Both the position numbers and the translations under genes were made by a program. Below, piece by piece: positions 7,670 to 14,324 of a DNA stretch of 32,748 nt; position 1 is the stretch's first letter, and each line of letters begins with the position of its first letter. Location of the stretch: positions 22,798 through 55,545 of the forward strand of contig DBAZ01000055.1 of the NCBI GenBank assembly GCA_002291945.1. Direction: 5' to 3'. The stretch comes from Tepidimonas sp. UBA997 (lineage in GTDB: Bacteria > Pseudomonadota > Gammaproteobacteria > Burkholderiales > Burkholderiaceae_C). The notes under the pieces are model-generated. The model had not been told where the DNA came from and ran no database searches. It saw only the letters and a program-made list of their open reading frames with translations.

Positions 7670-8317
7670 ATGCGCTACGCGGTCAAGGAAATCTTTTACA
7701 CCCTGCAAGGCGAAGGCGCACAGGCGGGGCGTGCGGCTGTGTTTTGTCGATTCGCAGGCTGCAACCTCTGGAGCGGTCGCGAGCCCGACCGTGCGCAGGC
7801 GGTTTGCCGCTTTTGCGACACCGACTTTGTCGGCACCGACGGCATCGGGGGGGGCAAGTTTGCCACGGCCGACGCTCTGGCACAGGCCGTGCGAGCGCTT
7901 TGGCCGACACCCAATACCCCGACACCGGGGGGCACCCCGCTGGTGGTGTGCACCGGCGGCGAGCCCTTGCTGCAACTCGATGAACCGTTGATCCATGCCC
8001 TCCACGCACAGGGCTTCGAGATTGCCGTGGAAACCAACGGAACCCTGCCCATTCCCCACGGACTGGACTGGGTCTGCGTCAGCCCCAAGGCGGGCAGCCA
8101 ACAGATGGCCAGCACGGGCGATGAACTCAAGCTGGTGTTCCCCCAACCCGACGCCATGCCCGAGCGCTTCGAGACGCTGGCCTTTCGCCATTTTTTCCTG
8201 CAACCCATGGACGGCCCGCTGCAGGAAGCGCACACACAGGCCGCTGTGGCCTATTGTCTGGCCCACCCGCAATGGCGTCTTTCACTGCAGACCCACAAAC
8301 TGCTGGGCATCCCATGA
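7670..8317 (+). CDS. queE: 7-carboxy-7-deazaguanine synthase, radical SAM
   Basis: QueE rearranges 6-carboxytetrahydropterin to 7-carboxy-7-deazaguanine with a [4Fe-4S] cluster and S-adenosylmethionine. The N-terminus from the ATG at 7670, MRYAVKEIFYTLQGEGAQ, is characteristic of the enzyme. Cluster cysteines are in CRFAGCNLW followed, after an insert, by CRFCDTDF, the long-spaced form of the radical SAM motif seen in proteobacterial QueE. VCTGGEPLLQ and VETNGT follow. The C-terminus QTHKLLGIP is typical. An in-frame GTG at 7661 would add MPA and lies close to the queD stop (7652-7654). Length is 215 residues. It is the last gene of the preQ0 operon. Confidence 0.96.
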   Translation: MRYAVKEIFYTLQGEGAQAGRAAVFCRFAGCNLWSGREPDRAQAVCRFCDTDFVGTDGIGGGKFATADALAQAVRALWPTPNTPTPGGTPLVVCTGGEPLLQLDEPLIHALHAQGFEIAVETNGTLPIPHGLDWVCVSPKAGSQQMASTGDELKLVFPQPDAMPERFETLAFRHFFLQPMDGPLQEAHTQAAVAYCLAHPQWRLSLQTHKLLGIP

Positions 8318-8326
8318 GCACCGACA

Positions 8327-8341
8327 GGGGGCCGCTACACT
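8327..8341 (+). promoter_or_regulatory. Promoter-like element upstream of RNB gene
   Basis: GGGCCGCTACACT here (8329-8341) is the same 13 bases found at 5789-5801 upstream of queC. TACACT resembles a -10 hexamer; the -35 spacing is poor. If real, transcription would start near 8348, before the RNB gene. Confidence 0.25.
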
Positions 8342-8408
8342 TGCGCTGTGGTGGGTGCCTTGCTCGCAGGTGTCGCCCGATTTGCACTCATGCCCAGAAA
8401 GCCCCGTT

Positions 8409-10505
8409 TTGTTTGCACTGTTCGATGAAGCCGGCAAGTTCCTGACCGGCCGCGTGTTATCCGAAGCCGACAACTCCCTGCAAGTGGAGCTGGAGTCGGG
8501 CAAGCGCGTCAAGGTCAAGTCGGCCAACCTCCTGCTCCAGTTCGACAAACCGGCCCCGAGCGTGCTCTTGCCAAGTGCGCAAGGGCTGGCGGGCCAGATC
8601 GAGCTCGACCTGGCCTGGACATTCGCCCCGGAAGACGAATTCGGCTTTGCCGACTTGGCCGCCGATTACTTTCAGGACCCCCCCACGCTGGAGCAGCAAG
8701 TGGCGGCCTTGCTGCGGCTGAGCGAAGCACCGCACTACTTCCGCCGTGCGGGCAAGGGTCGCTACAAAAAAGCCCCGGCTGACATCCTGCAACAGGCGCT
8801 GGCGGCAATCGAAAAAAAACAGCAGGTGCAGGCGCTCATCGACACCTGGGCTGCGGAGCTGGGGGCCGGACGCTGCCCGGCACCGGTTCGAGAGCAGTTG
8901 TACAAAATCCTGTTCAAGCCGGACAAAAACGCACCGGAATACAAAGCCGTGGTGCATGCAGCCAAGGCAACCCACCTCGCCCCACTGGCTTTGCTGCAGC
9001 AAGCCGGGGCCATCAGCAACGCCTACCAGTTCCACTGGCAGCGCTTCCTGTTCGAGCATTTCCCCAAGGGCACGGGTTTTGCTGCCCTGCAGGCCCCGCC
9101 CGTGGCCGACCCCTTGCCCATGGCTGCCGTGCAGGCGTTTTCCGTGGACGATTCCAGCACCACCGAGATCGACGATGCGCTCAGCGTACAGGGCTTGGGC
9201 ACGGGTGAAGTGACCTTGGGCATCCACATTGCGGCCCCGGCGCTGGCCATCCTGCCGGGCAGCCCGATCGACCACGTGGCACGCCAGCGCCTGTCCACCG
9301 TTTACATGCCCGGCCACAAAGTGACCATGCTGCCCGATGCCCTGGTGCAGAGCTACACCCTGCAAGCCGGTGGCCCACGCCCGGCGCTGTCGCTCTACCT
9401 CACCTTCAGCGAGGCCGATCTGACCCTGCTGCGCCACACCACCCGCCTCGAACAGGTGCCGATTGCCCACAACCTGCGCCACGACCAGCTCGACTTGGCC
9501 ATCAGCGCCGACTGGTTGCAAAACCCGGCCGCCGTGCCCGGCGCACCGTTGGCCGACGCCGTCGTGGCGTTGCGGCCCGAACTCGCTTTCCTGTATCGGC
9601 TGGCGCTGGCGTGCAAGGCCCGGCGCGAGCTGGTGCGCGGCAAGCCCGAAACCTTCACCCGCCCGGACTACACCTTCAAGCTCGAAGGCGTGCAGGGCGA
9701 CGCGCCGCACGGCAACGAAACCGTGCTGATAGGCACCCGTTCACGCGGCGCACCGCTGGACTTGATGGTCGCCGAGGCCATGATCCTGGCCAACAGCACC
9801 TGGGGCCAGTTGCTGGCCGACAGCGGCGTGCCCGGGATTTACCGCAGCCAAGCCAGCCTGGCACCGGGCATCAAGGTGCGCATGGGAGCCAGAGCGCTGC
9901 CACATGCGGGCATAGGCGTCAAGTGCTACGCCTGGAGCACCTCGCCGCTGCGGCGCTACACCGACCTCGTCAACCAGTGGCAGATCATTGCCTGTGTGCG
10001 CCACGGCACCACCGCAGCGCTGGCGGCCCCGTTCAAACCCAAGGACACCGCGCTGTTTGCCGTGATCAGTGCGTTCGACGCCGCCTACACCGCCTACAAC
10101 CAGTTCCAGAACGGCATGGAGCGTTACTGGACGCTGCATTACCTGCAACAGCACGGCATCACCGAACTCACGGCCACCCTGATCAAGGACAACTTGGTGC
10201 GTGCCGACACGCTGCCGCTGGTGTTCAACGTGCTGGGCACCGAAGGCCTGCAACGCGGCGCCCAGGTGCGTGTGCGGCTGGGGCGCATCGACGACATTGC
10301 CTTGGAAGTCCACGGCACGGTGCTGGAACGGCTGGATGGCCCGACCGATGCGGCCGGTGTCGCGATCGATGGCGTCGTCGATGGCGAAGTCGATGGCGAG
10401 GACGAGGACGATATCGAATTGACCACGTCTCTGGTGATTGCGGTCGATCTGGAGCACGAAGCCGGCGCAGCATCCAGCGCCCCCGCGCCGAACCCGTCAC
10501 CCTGA
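8409..10505 (+). CDS. RNB-family (RNase II/R-like) exoribonuclease
   Basis: 3'-5' exoribonuclease of the RNase II superfamily, cytoplasmic RNA turnover. The catalytic block near 9148-9190 reads VDDSSTTEIDDALS, with the Asp cluster that binds magnesium; a Glu stands at one position where E. coli RNase II has Asp. The second signature STSPLRRYTDLVNQ is near 9935-9980. The C-terminus holds an S1-like region (VRLGRIDDIALEVHG) and then an acidic tail. No ATG suits the start: homologues begin close to MFALFDEAGKF, which fits a TTG at 8409; GTG codons further upstream are alternatives. With that start it has 698 residues. The envelope protein gene follows 25 bases downstream. Confidence 0.88.
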   Translation: MFALFDEAGKFLTGRVLSEADNSLQVELESGKRVKVKSANLLLQFDKPAPSVLLPSAQGLAGQIELDLAWTFAPEDEFGFADLAADYFQDPPTLEQQVAALLRLSEAPHYFRRAGKGRYKKAPADILQQALAAIEKKQQVQALIDTWAAELGAGRCPAPVREQLYKILFKPDKNAPEYKAVVHAAKATHLAPLALLQQAGAISNAYQFHWQRFLFEHFPKGTGFAALQAPPVADPLPMAAVQAFSVDDSSTTEIDDALSVQGLGTGEVTLGIHIAAPALAILPGSPIDHVARQRLSTVYMPGHKVTMLPDALVQSYTLQAGGPRPALSLYLTFSEADLTLLRHTTRLEQVPIAHNLRHDQLDLAISADWLQNPAAVPGAPLADAVVALRPELAFLYRLALACKARRELVRGKPETFTRPDYTFKLEGVQGDAPHGNETVLIGTRSRGAPLDLMVAEAMILANSTWGQLLADSGVPGIYRSQASLAPGIKVRMGARALPHAGIGVKCYAWSTSPLRRYTDLVNQWQIIACVRHGTTAALAAPFKPKDTALFAVISAFDAAYTAYNQFQNGMERYWTLHYLQQHGITELTATLIKDNLVRADTLPLVFNVLGTEGLQRGAQVRVRLGRIDDIALEVHGTVLERLDGPTDAAGVAIDGVVDGEVDGEDEDDIELTTSLVIAVDLEHEAGAASSAPAPNPSP
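10366..10398 (+). repeat. Three 12-bp-spaced TCGATGGCG repeats in RNB tail
   Basis: TCGATGGCG occurs at 10366-10374, 10378-10386 and 10390-10398. It encodes a DG-rich acidic tract (IDGVVDGEVDGEDEDD) after the S1-like region; likely grown by slippage. Confidence 0.7.
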
Positions 10506-10530
10506 ACGAGCCAGAGGATCGTCGTCTGCC

Positions 10531-11379
10531 GTGAACCGTTTGCGCCAGCTCAGCACCCTGCAAATCGCACTGATGGTGTCGGTGCTGGCGCACGCTGTCT
10601 TGCTGACCATCCGCTTCGTTGACCCGCAGCGCATGGAGCGGCTGTTCCAGGATGAGGCCCTGGAAGTGATACTGGTGAATGCCCGCAGCGACGAGCAACC
10701 GGATCAGGCTCAGGCCATTGCCCAGGCCAATCTGGCCGGTGGCGGCAACCAAGATGAGGGCCGCGCCACTTCGCCGCTGCCCCCGTCGCCCATCGCCCGG
10801 CTTGGCGACGTGCTGGTGCAAGAGCAAGAGCGCCGCATCGAGGCCATGCAAGAGCAGCAAAACCGGATGCTGGCTCAACTGCGCGATCAGATCGCCTCCA
10901 TGACCCTGCCCGACCCGCGTGAAGTGCCCCAATCCGAACGGGAAGAACGTGAACAGCGGCGTTTGGCCTTGGTGCGTACGCTGGCCGAAATCGAACGGCG
11001 CATCAACGAGGAAAACGCCCGCCCGCGCAAACGCTTCATCAGCCCAGCCACCCGTGAAGCGGTCTATGCCATGTACTACGATGAGCTCCGCCGCGCCATC
11101 GAAGCGCACGGCACCGCCAATTTCCCGGAAGTTGGGGGGCGGCGCCTCTTCGGTGAACTGACCATGGTGATCACAGTGAATCACGACGGCCGCGTGCTGG
11201 CGACCGAAGTGGTTCAAGCATCCGGCCAACCAACATTGGATCAGCGCGCCCAAGCCATCGTGACCAGCCTGACCTTTGGTCGCTTCAACACCGACATGCG
11301 GCGGCTGGCCGACCAGATTGTCGTGGTATCGCGCTTTCGCTTCACCCGCGAAGACGGGCTGCAGACGAGGGTGCAATGA
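10531..11379 (+). CDS. TonB-like energy transducer protein
   Basis: A 282-residue envelope protein with a short cytoplasmic N-terminus, one membrane anchor (about residues 9-24, LQIALMVSVLAHAVLL), a long periplasmic charged linker rich in Glu, Arg and Gln predicted to be coiled coil (about 85-165), and a C-terminal TonB-like domain (about 170-282: YYDELRRAIEAHG, GELTMVITVNHDGRV, VVSRFRF). TonB proteins couple the proton-motive force to outer-membrane receptors; no exbB or exbD is visible here. The linker lacks the Pro-Lys/Pro-Glu repeats of classic TonB. The start is a GTG at 10531 with AGAGGA about 12 bases upstream. The stop overlaps the mtgA start in ATGA (11376-11379), so the two are translationally coupled. 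Confidence 0.75.
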   Translation: MNRLRQLSTLQIALMVSVLAHAVLLTIRFVDPQRMERLFQDEALEVILVNARSDEQPDQAQAIAQANLAGGGNQDEGRATSPLPPSPIARLGDVLVQEQERRIEAMQEQQNRMLAQLRDQIASMTLPDPREVPQSEREEREQRRLALVRTLAEIERRINEENARPRKRFISPATREAVYAMYYDELRRAIEAHGTANFPEVGGRRLFGELTMVITVNHDGRVLATEVVQASGQPTLDQRAQAIVTSLTFGRFNTDMRRLADQIVVVSRFRFTREDGLQTRVQ

Positions 11380-12113
11380 TGGACGGCAAACTGCGCCGGG
11401 TGGCGCGTTGGGTGCTGCGTTGGCTGTGCTGGCTGCTGATCGCCGGCCTGGCCCTGCAGCTCGTTTTCCTCGGGCGGGTGGCTGCGCTGGCGGTGTTAGA
11501 CCCGAGCAGCACCAGTTTTCAGCGCTCCGAAGCGTGGCGGCTGGCCACTCAGAAGCCCGACGCCCGCTGGAGGCATGAGTGGGTCGAGCTCGACGCCATG
11601 TCCATCCATTTGCAACGCGCCGTGATTGCTTCGGAAGACGCCCTCTTCCCCACCCACTCGGGGGTGGACTGGCAGGCGCTGCAGCAAGCCTGGGCCAGGA
11701 ATGCCCAGCGGCAAGCCCGTGCCGAAGCGCGTGGACGCTCTGCGCGGCCTAGCGGCGGCTCGACCCTGACCCAGCAGTTGGCCAAGAACCTGCTGCTTTC
11801 GGGCGAACGCACCCTGTTTCGCAAGGGCCAGGAACTGCTGCTGACCTTCATGCTGGAAGGGCTGCTGAGCAAGGAGCGGATCATGGAAATCTACCTCAAC
11901 CACGTGGAATGGGGCGAAGGCCTGTTCGGGGCAGAGGCTGCTGCGCGGCATTACTTTGGCAAATCGGCGCGCACCCTCAATGCCCACGAGGCGGCCCGTC
12001 TGGCCGTGATGCTGCCGGCGCCGAAACGGTTTCAGCGCAACCCCTACTCGGCGTTCTTGAACCAGCGCACGCAGACCGTCGTGGCCCGCATGGGGCAAGT
12101 GCAGTGGCCCTGA
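11376..12113 (+). CDS. mtgA: Monofunctional biosynthetic peptidoglycan transglycosylase
   Basis: Family GT51 glycosyltransferase that polymerises glycan strands from lipid II at the outer face of the inner membrane. There is one N-terminal membrane segment (about residues 13-35). The GT51 motifs are seen in order: SEDALFPTHSGVDW with the catalytic Glu, GGSTLTQQLAKNL, RKGQELLL, KERIMEIYLNHVEWG and FGAEAAARHYFGK. There is no transpeptidase domain, which distinguishes it from class A PBPs. Length (245 residues) is normal. The start overlaps the TonB-like gene stop. In relatives as I recall them aroE commonly lies between these two genes; it is absent here. Confidence 0.94.
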   Translation: MMDGKLRRVARWVLRWLCWLLIAGLALQLVFLGRVAALAVLDPSSTSFQRSEAWRLATQKPDARWRHEWVELDAMSIHLQRAVIASEDALFPTHSGVDWQALQQAWARNAQRQARAEARGRSARPSGGSTLTQQLAKNLLLSGERTLFRKGQELLLTFMLEGLLSKERIMEIYLNHVEWGEGLFGAEAAARHYFGKSARTLNAHEAARLAVMLPAPKRFQRNPYSAFLNQRTQTVVARMGQVQWP

Positions 12114-12126
12114 GGTGATCGCCGCC

Positions 12127-12681
12127 ATGAACATGCGCATCCTCGGCATCGACCCCGGCCTGCAGGCCACCGGCTTTGGCGTGCTGGACGTCGAAGGCAG
12201 CCAGTTGAGCTACGTGGCCAGCGGCACCATCCGCACCCAGCCCGGCGCAGGGGCCTTGCTGCCGGATCGGCTGAAAGTGATTTTCGAGGGCATCACCGAA
12301 GTTTGCCAGCGCTACCAACCCACGGTGGCCGTGTGCGAAATCGTGTTTGTCAACGTCAATCCGCAAGCCACCCTGATGCTGGGCCAGGCGCGTGGCTGCT
12401 GCCTGACGGCCCTGGTCGCCAACGGCTTGAGCGTGAGCGAGTACACCGCCCTGCAACTGAAAAAAGCCGTGGTCGGCTACGGCAAAGCCGCCAAACCCCA
12501 GGTACAGGAAATGGTGATGCGTTTGCTGCAACTCCCTGGCCTGCCGGGCAAGGACGCCGCCGACGCCCTCGGCCTGTGCATCACCCACGCGCAAGTGGCC
12601 CGCACCAGCGCCGCCATCAATCAGGTCAGCCGCCTGCAGGCTCGCACACATGCCGCCTACAAGGGTGGGCGCAGCTATTGA
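12127..12681 (+). CDS. ruvC: Crossover junction endodeoxyribonuclease RuvC
   Basis: Dimeric nuclease that resolves Holliday junctions with RuvAB. The four acidic active-site residues are visible: Asp in LGIDPGLQATG near the N-terminus, Glu in VCEIVFVNVNP, and two Asp in GKDAADALGL. GQARGCCL also matches the family. The ATG at 12127 is chosen because GAGGTGATC, matching the anti-Shine-Dalgarno sequence very well, lies just upstream; a GTG at 12115 lies inside that site. The product has 184 residues. ruvA and ruvB are not in this window. The gene converges on the small membrane protein gene behind lpxC, with only nine bases between the two stops. Confidence 0.95.
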   Translation: MNMRILGIDPGLQATGFGVLDVEGSQLSYVASGTIRTQPGAGALLPDRLKVIFEGITEVCQRYQPTVAVCEIVFVNVNPQATLMLGQARGCCLTALVANGLSVSEYTALQLKKAVVGYGKAAKPQVQEMVMRLLQLPGLPGKDAADALGLCITHAQVARTSAAINQVSRLQARTHAAYKGGRSY

Positions 12682-12690
12682 GCCATCTCC

Positions 12691-12867
12691 TCAATCGATC
12701 TGGCCGACGATCAGCACGCCGAAAAAAACGAAAATGGCAATCAGCGTCCATTTGAGGATGAGCACGCCCCAGCGACGAAAATGCGGCTTGCCAGTCGCCA
12801 TGTAAAGCATAAAGCAGAGCGCCGCCCCACCGAGCAGAAGAAACAGCACAAAGCGCAGCAGCAGCAT
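12691..12867 (-). CDS. Small 58-residue membrane protein behind lpxC
   Basis: An ATG at 12865-12867 opens a 58-codon frame: MLLLRFVLFLLLGGAALCF, a short polar stretch with MATGKPHFRRWG, then VLILKWTLIAIFVFFGVL, ending VGQID. This predicts two transmembrane helices joined by a short basic loop. It starts 20 bases after the lpxC stop, with AAGGAG and AAGG upstream of the ATG, so it is most likely co-transcribed with lpxC. I do not recognise a family. The regular hydrophobic pattern and the ribosome-binding context make it likely to be a real gene. Confidence 0.65.
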   Translation of the reverse strand: MLLLRFVLFLLLGGAALCFMLYMATGKPHFRRWGVLILKWTLIAIFVFFGVLIVGQID

Positions 12868-12887
12868 GGTGTGGCCTTACTCCTTAC

Positions 12888-13811
12888 TCACCAGCCCAGC
12901 GCCAGTTGGGCAAAGCCTTGGGGTGCGCGGCTGTCCTGCTCGAAAGTGACGATGTCGTATGCAGTGGGCTGCGCCAGCAGGGCACGCAGCAACTGGTTGT
13001 TCATCGCGTGGCCGCTGCGGTAAGCGCTGTAAGCGGCCAGCATGGGCCGACCCACGATGTAGAGGTCGCCCATGGCATCCAGAATCTTGTGTTTGGCGAA
13101 TTCGTCGGCGTAGCGCAGACCGTCGGCGTTGAGCACCTTCACGTCGTCCATCACGATGGCGTTGTCCAGGCCACCCCCCAGCGCGAGGCCGTGCGAGCGC
13201 ATGGTTTCCACATCGCGGGTAAAGCCAAAGGTACGCGCCCGTGCGATCTCACGCGCATACTGCCCTTGCCCCAGATCGAACGCTACCCGCTGTCCGGTGG
13301 CGTTCACCGCCGGGTGGTCGAATTCGATCTCGAAGCTGAGTTTGTAACCGTGGTAAGGCTCCAGCCGGGCCCATTTGAGCGCCCGCCCAACGCCTTCACG
13401 GACTTCAATCGGCTTGACGACACGGATGAAGCGCTTGGGGGCTTTCTGCAACTCAATCCCGGCGCTTTGCAGCAGATAGACGAACGAGGCCGCCGACCCA
13501 TCCAGAATCGGCACCTCTTCGGCGGTGATGTCCACCCTCAGGTTGTCGATACCGAGTCCGCAGCAGGCGCTCATCAGGTGCTCGATGGTATGCACCTTGG
13601 CCCCGCCGCACGAGATGGTCGAGGCCAGCCGGGTGTCGGAAACCGCCTCGGCGCTGACCGGGATGTCCACTGGCTCGGGCAGGTCGATGCGACGAAACAC
13701 GATCCCCGTGTCCGGCGGTGCCGGGCGCAAAGTCAGTTCGACGCGCTGGCCGCTGTGCAGGCCTACCCCCACGGCTTTGGTCAGGGTTTTGAGCGTTCGT
13801 TGCAATATCAT
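12888..13811 (-). CDS. lpxC: UDP-3-O-acyl-N-acetylglucosamine deacetylase
   Basis: Zinc amidase for the committed step of lipid A synthesis: it removes the acetyl group from UDP-3-O-acyl-GlcNAc. The N-terminus MILQRTLKTLTKAVGVGLHSG is typical. The zinc ligands and catalytic residues are in KVHTIEHLMSA (Glu and His), FAKHKILDAMGDLY (His and Asp) and the later SGHAMNN (His). The length of 307 residues is normal. The small membrane protein gene follows 20 bases later. Neither ftsZ nor other division genes lie next to it; instead the attC-like island and yggS lie upstream, so its promoter should be in or just downstream of that island (13812-13928). Confidence 0.97.
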   Translation of the reverse strand: MILQRTLKTLTKAVGVGLHSGQRVELTLRPAPPDTGIVFRRIDLPEPVDIPVSAEAVSDTRLASTISCGGAKVHTIEHLMSACCGLGIDNLRVDITAEEVPILDGSAASFVYLLQSAGIELQKAPKRFIRVVKPIEVREGVGRALKWARLEPYHGYKLSFEIEFDHPAVNATGQRVAFDLGQGQYAREIARARTFGFTRDVETMRSHGLALGGGLDNAIVMDDVKVLNADGLRYADEFAKHKILDAMGDLYIVGRPMLAAYSAYRSGHAMNNQLLRALLAQPTAYDIVTFEQDSRAPQGFAQLALGW

Positions 13812-13865
13812 GACGCCGATTCTAGTTTTTCAGGGCCAGCTCTGCTGTAACCATTGGCAAACGCC

Positions 13866-13934
13866 ACCTGACGTGACGGTCACCGGCGCTGCGCGGCTTT
13901 ATCGCGCAGCGTCCGGTGGACCGCAGGGTTAGCT
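13866..13934. repeat. attC-like imperfect palindrome, copy 1
   Basis: Outer boxes ACCTGAC (13866-13872) and GTTAGCT (13928-13934) pair with one wobble and one mismatch. After unpaired spacers, CGGTC (13877-13881) pairs with GACCG (13919-13923), and the inner arms ACCGG-C-GCTGCGCG (13882-13895) and CGCGCAGC-GT-CCGGT (13903-13917) pair around a short loop, with a bulge. This R-box, spacer, L-box, hairpin order and the 69-bp size match an integron attC site. The right box carries the GTT crossover triplet; the left has GAC where AAC is usual. The stop codon of the adjacent minus-strand ORF lies inside the right box. Confidence 0.5.
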
Positions 13935-14303
13935 TTCTGATTGCTCACTGTGGAAATTCATGGGCGGGCGCATGCTTCTCTTCAATGCCTGGGCAGACTG
14001 CTTATCAGCGGAAGGTATGTCTGACTCGATGGTCTGTTCAAACTGTTGGGTTATGTCATCCACCTTGAGCAACTGCAAGACCGCGATTACGCGCTCCGGC
14101 TCTAGTTTGAAGAACTCTCGATTGGGGTTAATCCGCGTCATTCCGAAGGCGAGGTGTAATGCCTTTTCAACTTCCGCAGCGTCTTTGACTTTGCATGCGA
14201 AGGCGCAGTCGAACGGAACTGGCACTCCCGTGCTGTAAAGCTGCTTCATTCGCTCTTCGAGTTTGACATGAGCGGTGGCCGACCGGCGTAGCCGTTCGGA
14301 CAT
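13929..14303 (-). CDS. Small protein resembling the C-terminal part of T5orf172/MUG113 (GIY-YIG-related) proteins
   Basis: A 124-residue frame. Residues about 15-80, including LEERMKQLYSTGVPVPFDC, AEVEKALHLAFG and NPNREFFKLEPE, resemble the conserved second half of T5orf172/MUG113-domain proteins, distant relatives of GIY-YIG nucleases. The N-terminal strand with the Tyr residues and the KIG-T motif of that family is missing, so it is probably truncated or degenerate. The ATG at 14301-14303 lies within the attC-like structure; an ATG at 14247-14249 (MKQLYSTG) is a shorter alternative. The gene is visibly more A+T-rich than its neighbours. It sits between yggS and lpxC and is bracketed by two attC-like palindromes, which suggests acquisition as a cassette. 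Confidence 0.6.
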   Translation of the reverse strand: MSERLRRSATAHVKLEERMKQLYSTGVPVPFDCAFACKVKDAAEVEKALHLAFGMTRINPNREFFKLEPERVIAVLQLLKVDDITQQFEQTIESDIPSADKQSAQALKRSMRPPMNFHSEQSES

Positions 14304-14324
14304 CCGCTCGATGGTTGGTTAGAC
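14261..14324. repeat. attC-like imperfect palindrome, copy 2
   Basis: Outer boxes GTTTGAC (14261-14267) and GTTAGAC (14318-14324) pair over all seven bases with two wobbles; the right box fits the integron consensus GTTRRRY exactly. GAGCGG (14270-14275) pairs with CCGCTC (14304-14309), and CCG (14279-14281) with CGG (14297-14299), CGGC (14284-14287) with GCCG (14291-14294) closing the top. The left box again has GAC in place of AAC, as in copy 1. The yggS stop codon (14319-14321) lies inside the right box. Degenerate as an attC and partly coding, so confidence is moderate. Confidence 0.42.

Noticed and set aside
9611..10534. Plus-strand 307-codon frame inside the RNB gene
   Set aside because: Arg/Ala-rich shadow of the exonuclease, which has clear catalytic motifs in its own frame.
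12678..12694. ATTGAG/CTCAAT inverted repeat between ruvC and the small membrane gene
   Set aside because: Only six A/T-rich base pairs without a T-run; it is formed by the two convergent stop codons and is too weak for a terminator.
13960..14238. Plus-strand frame inside the attC-bracketed island as the cassette gene
   Set aside because: The minus-strand frame has the recognisable T5orf172-like pattern; the plus-strand peptide is Ser/Ala-rich and resembles nothing known.
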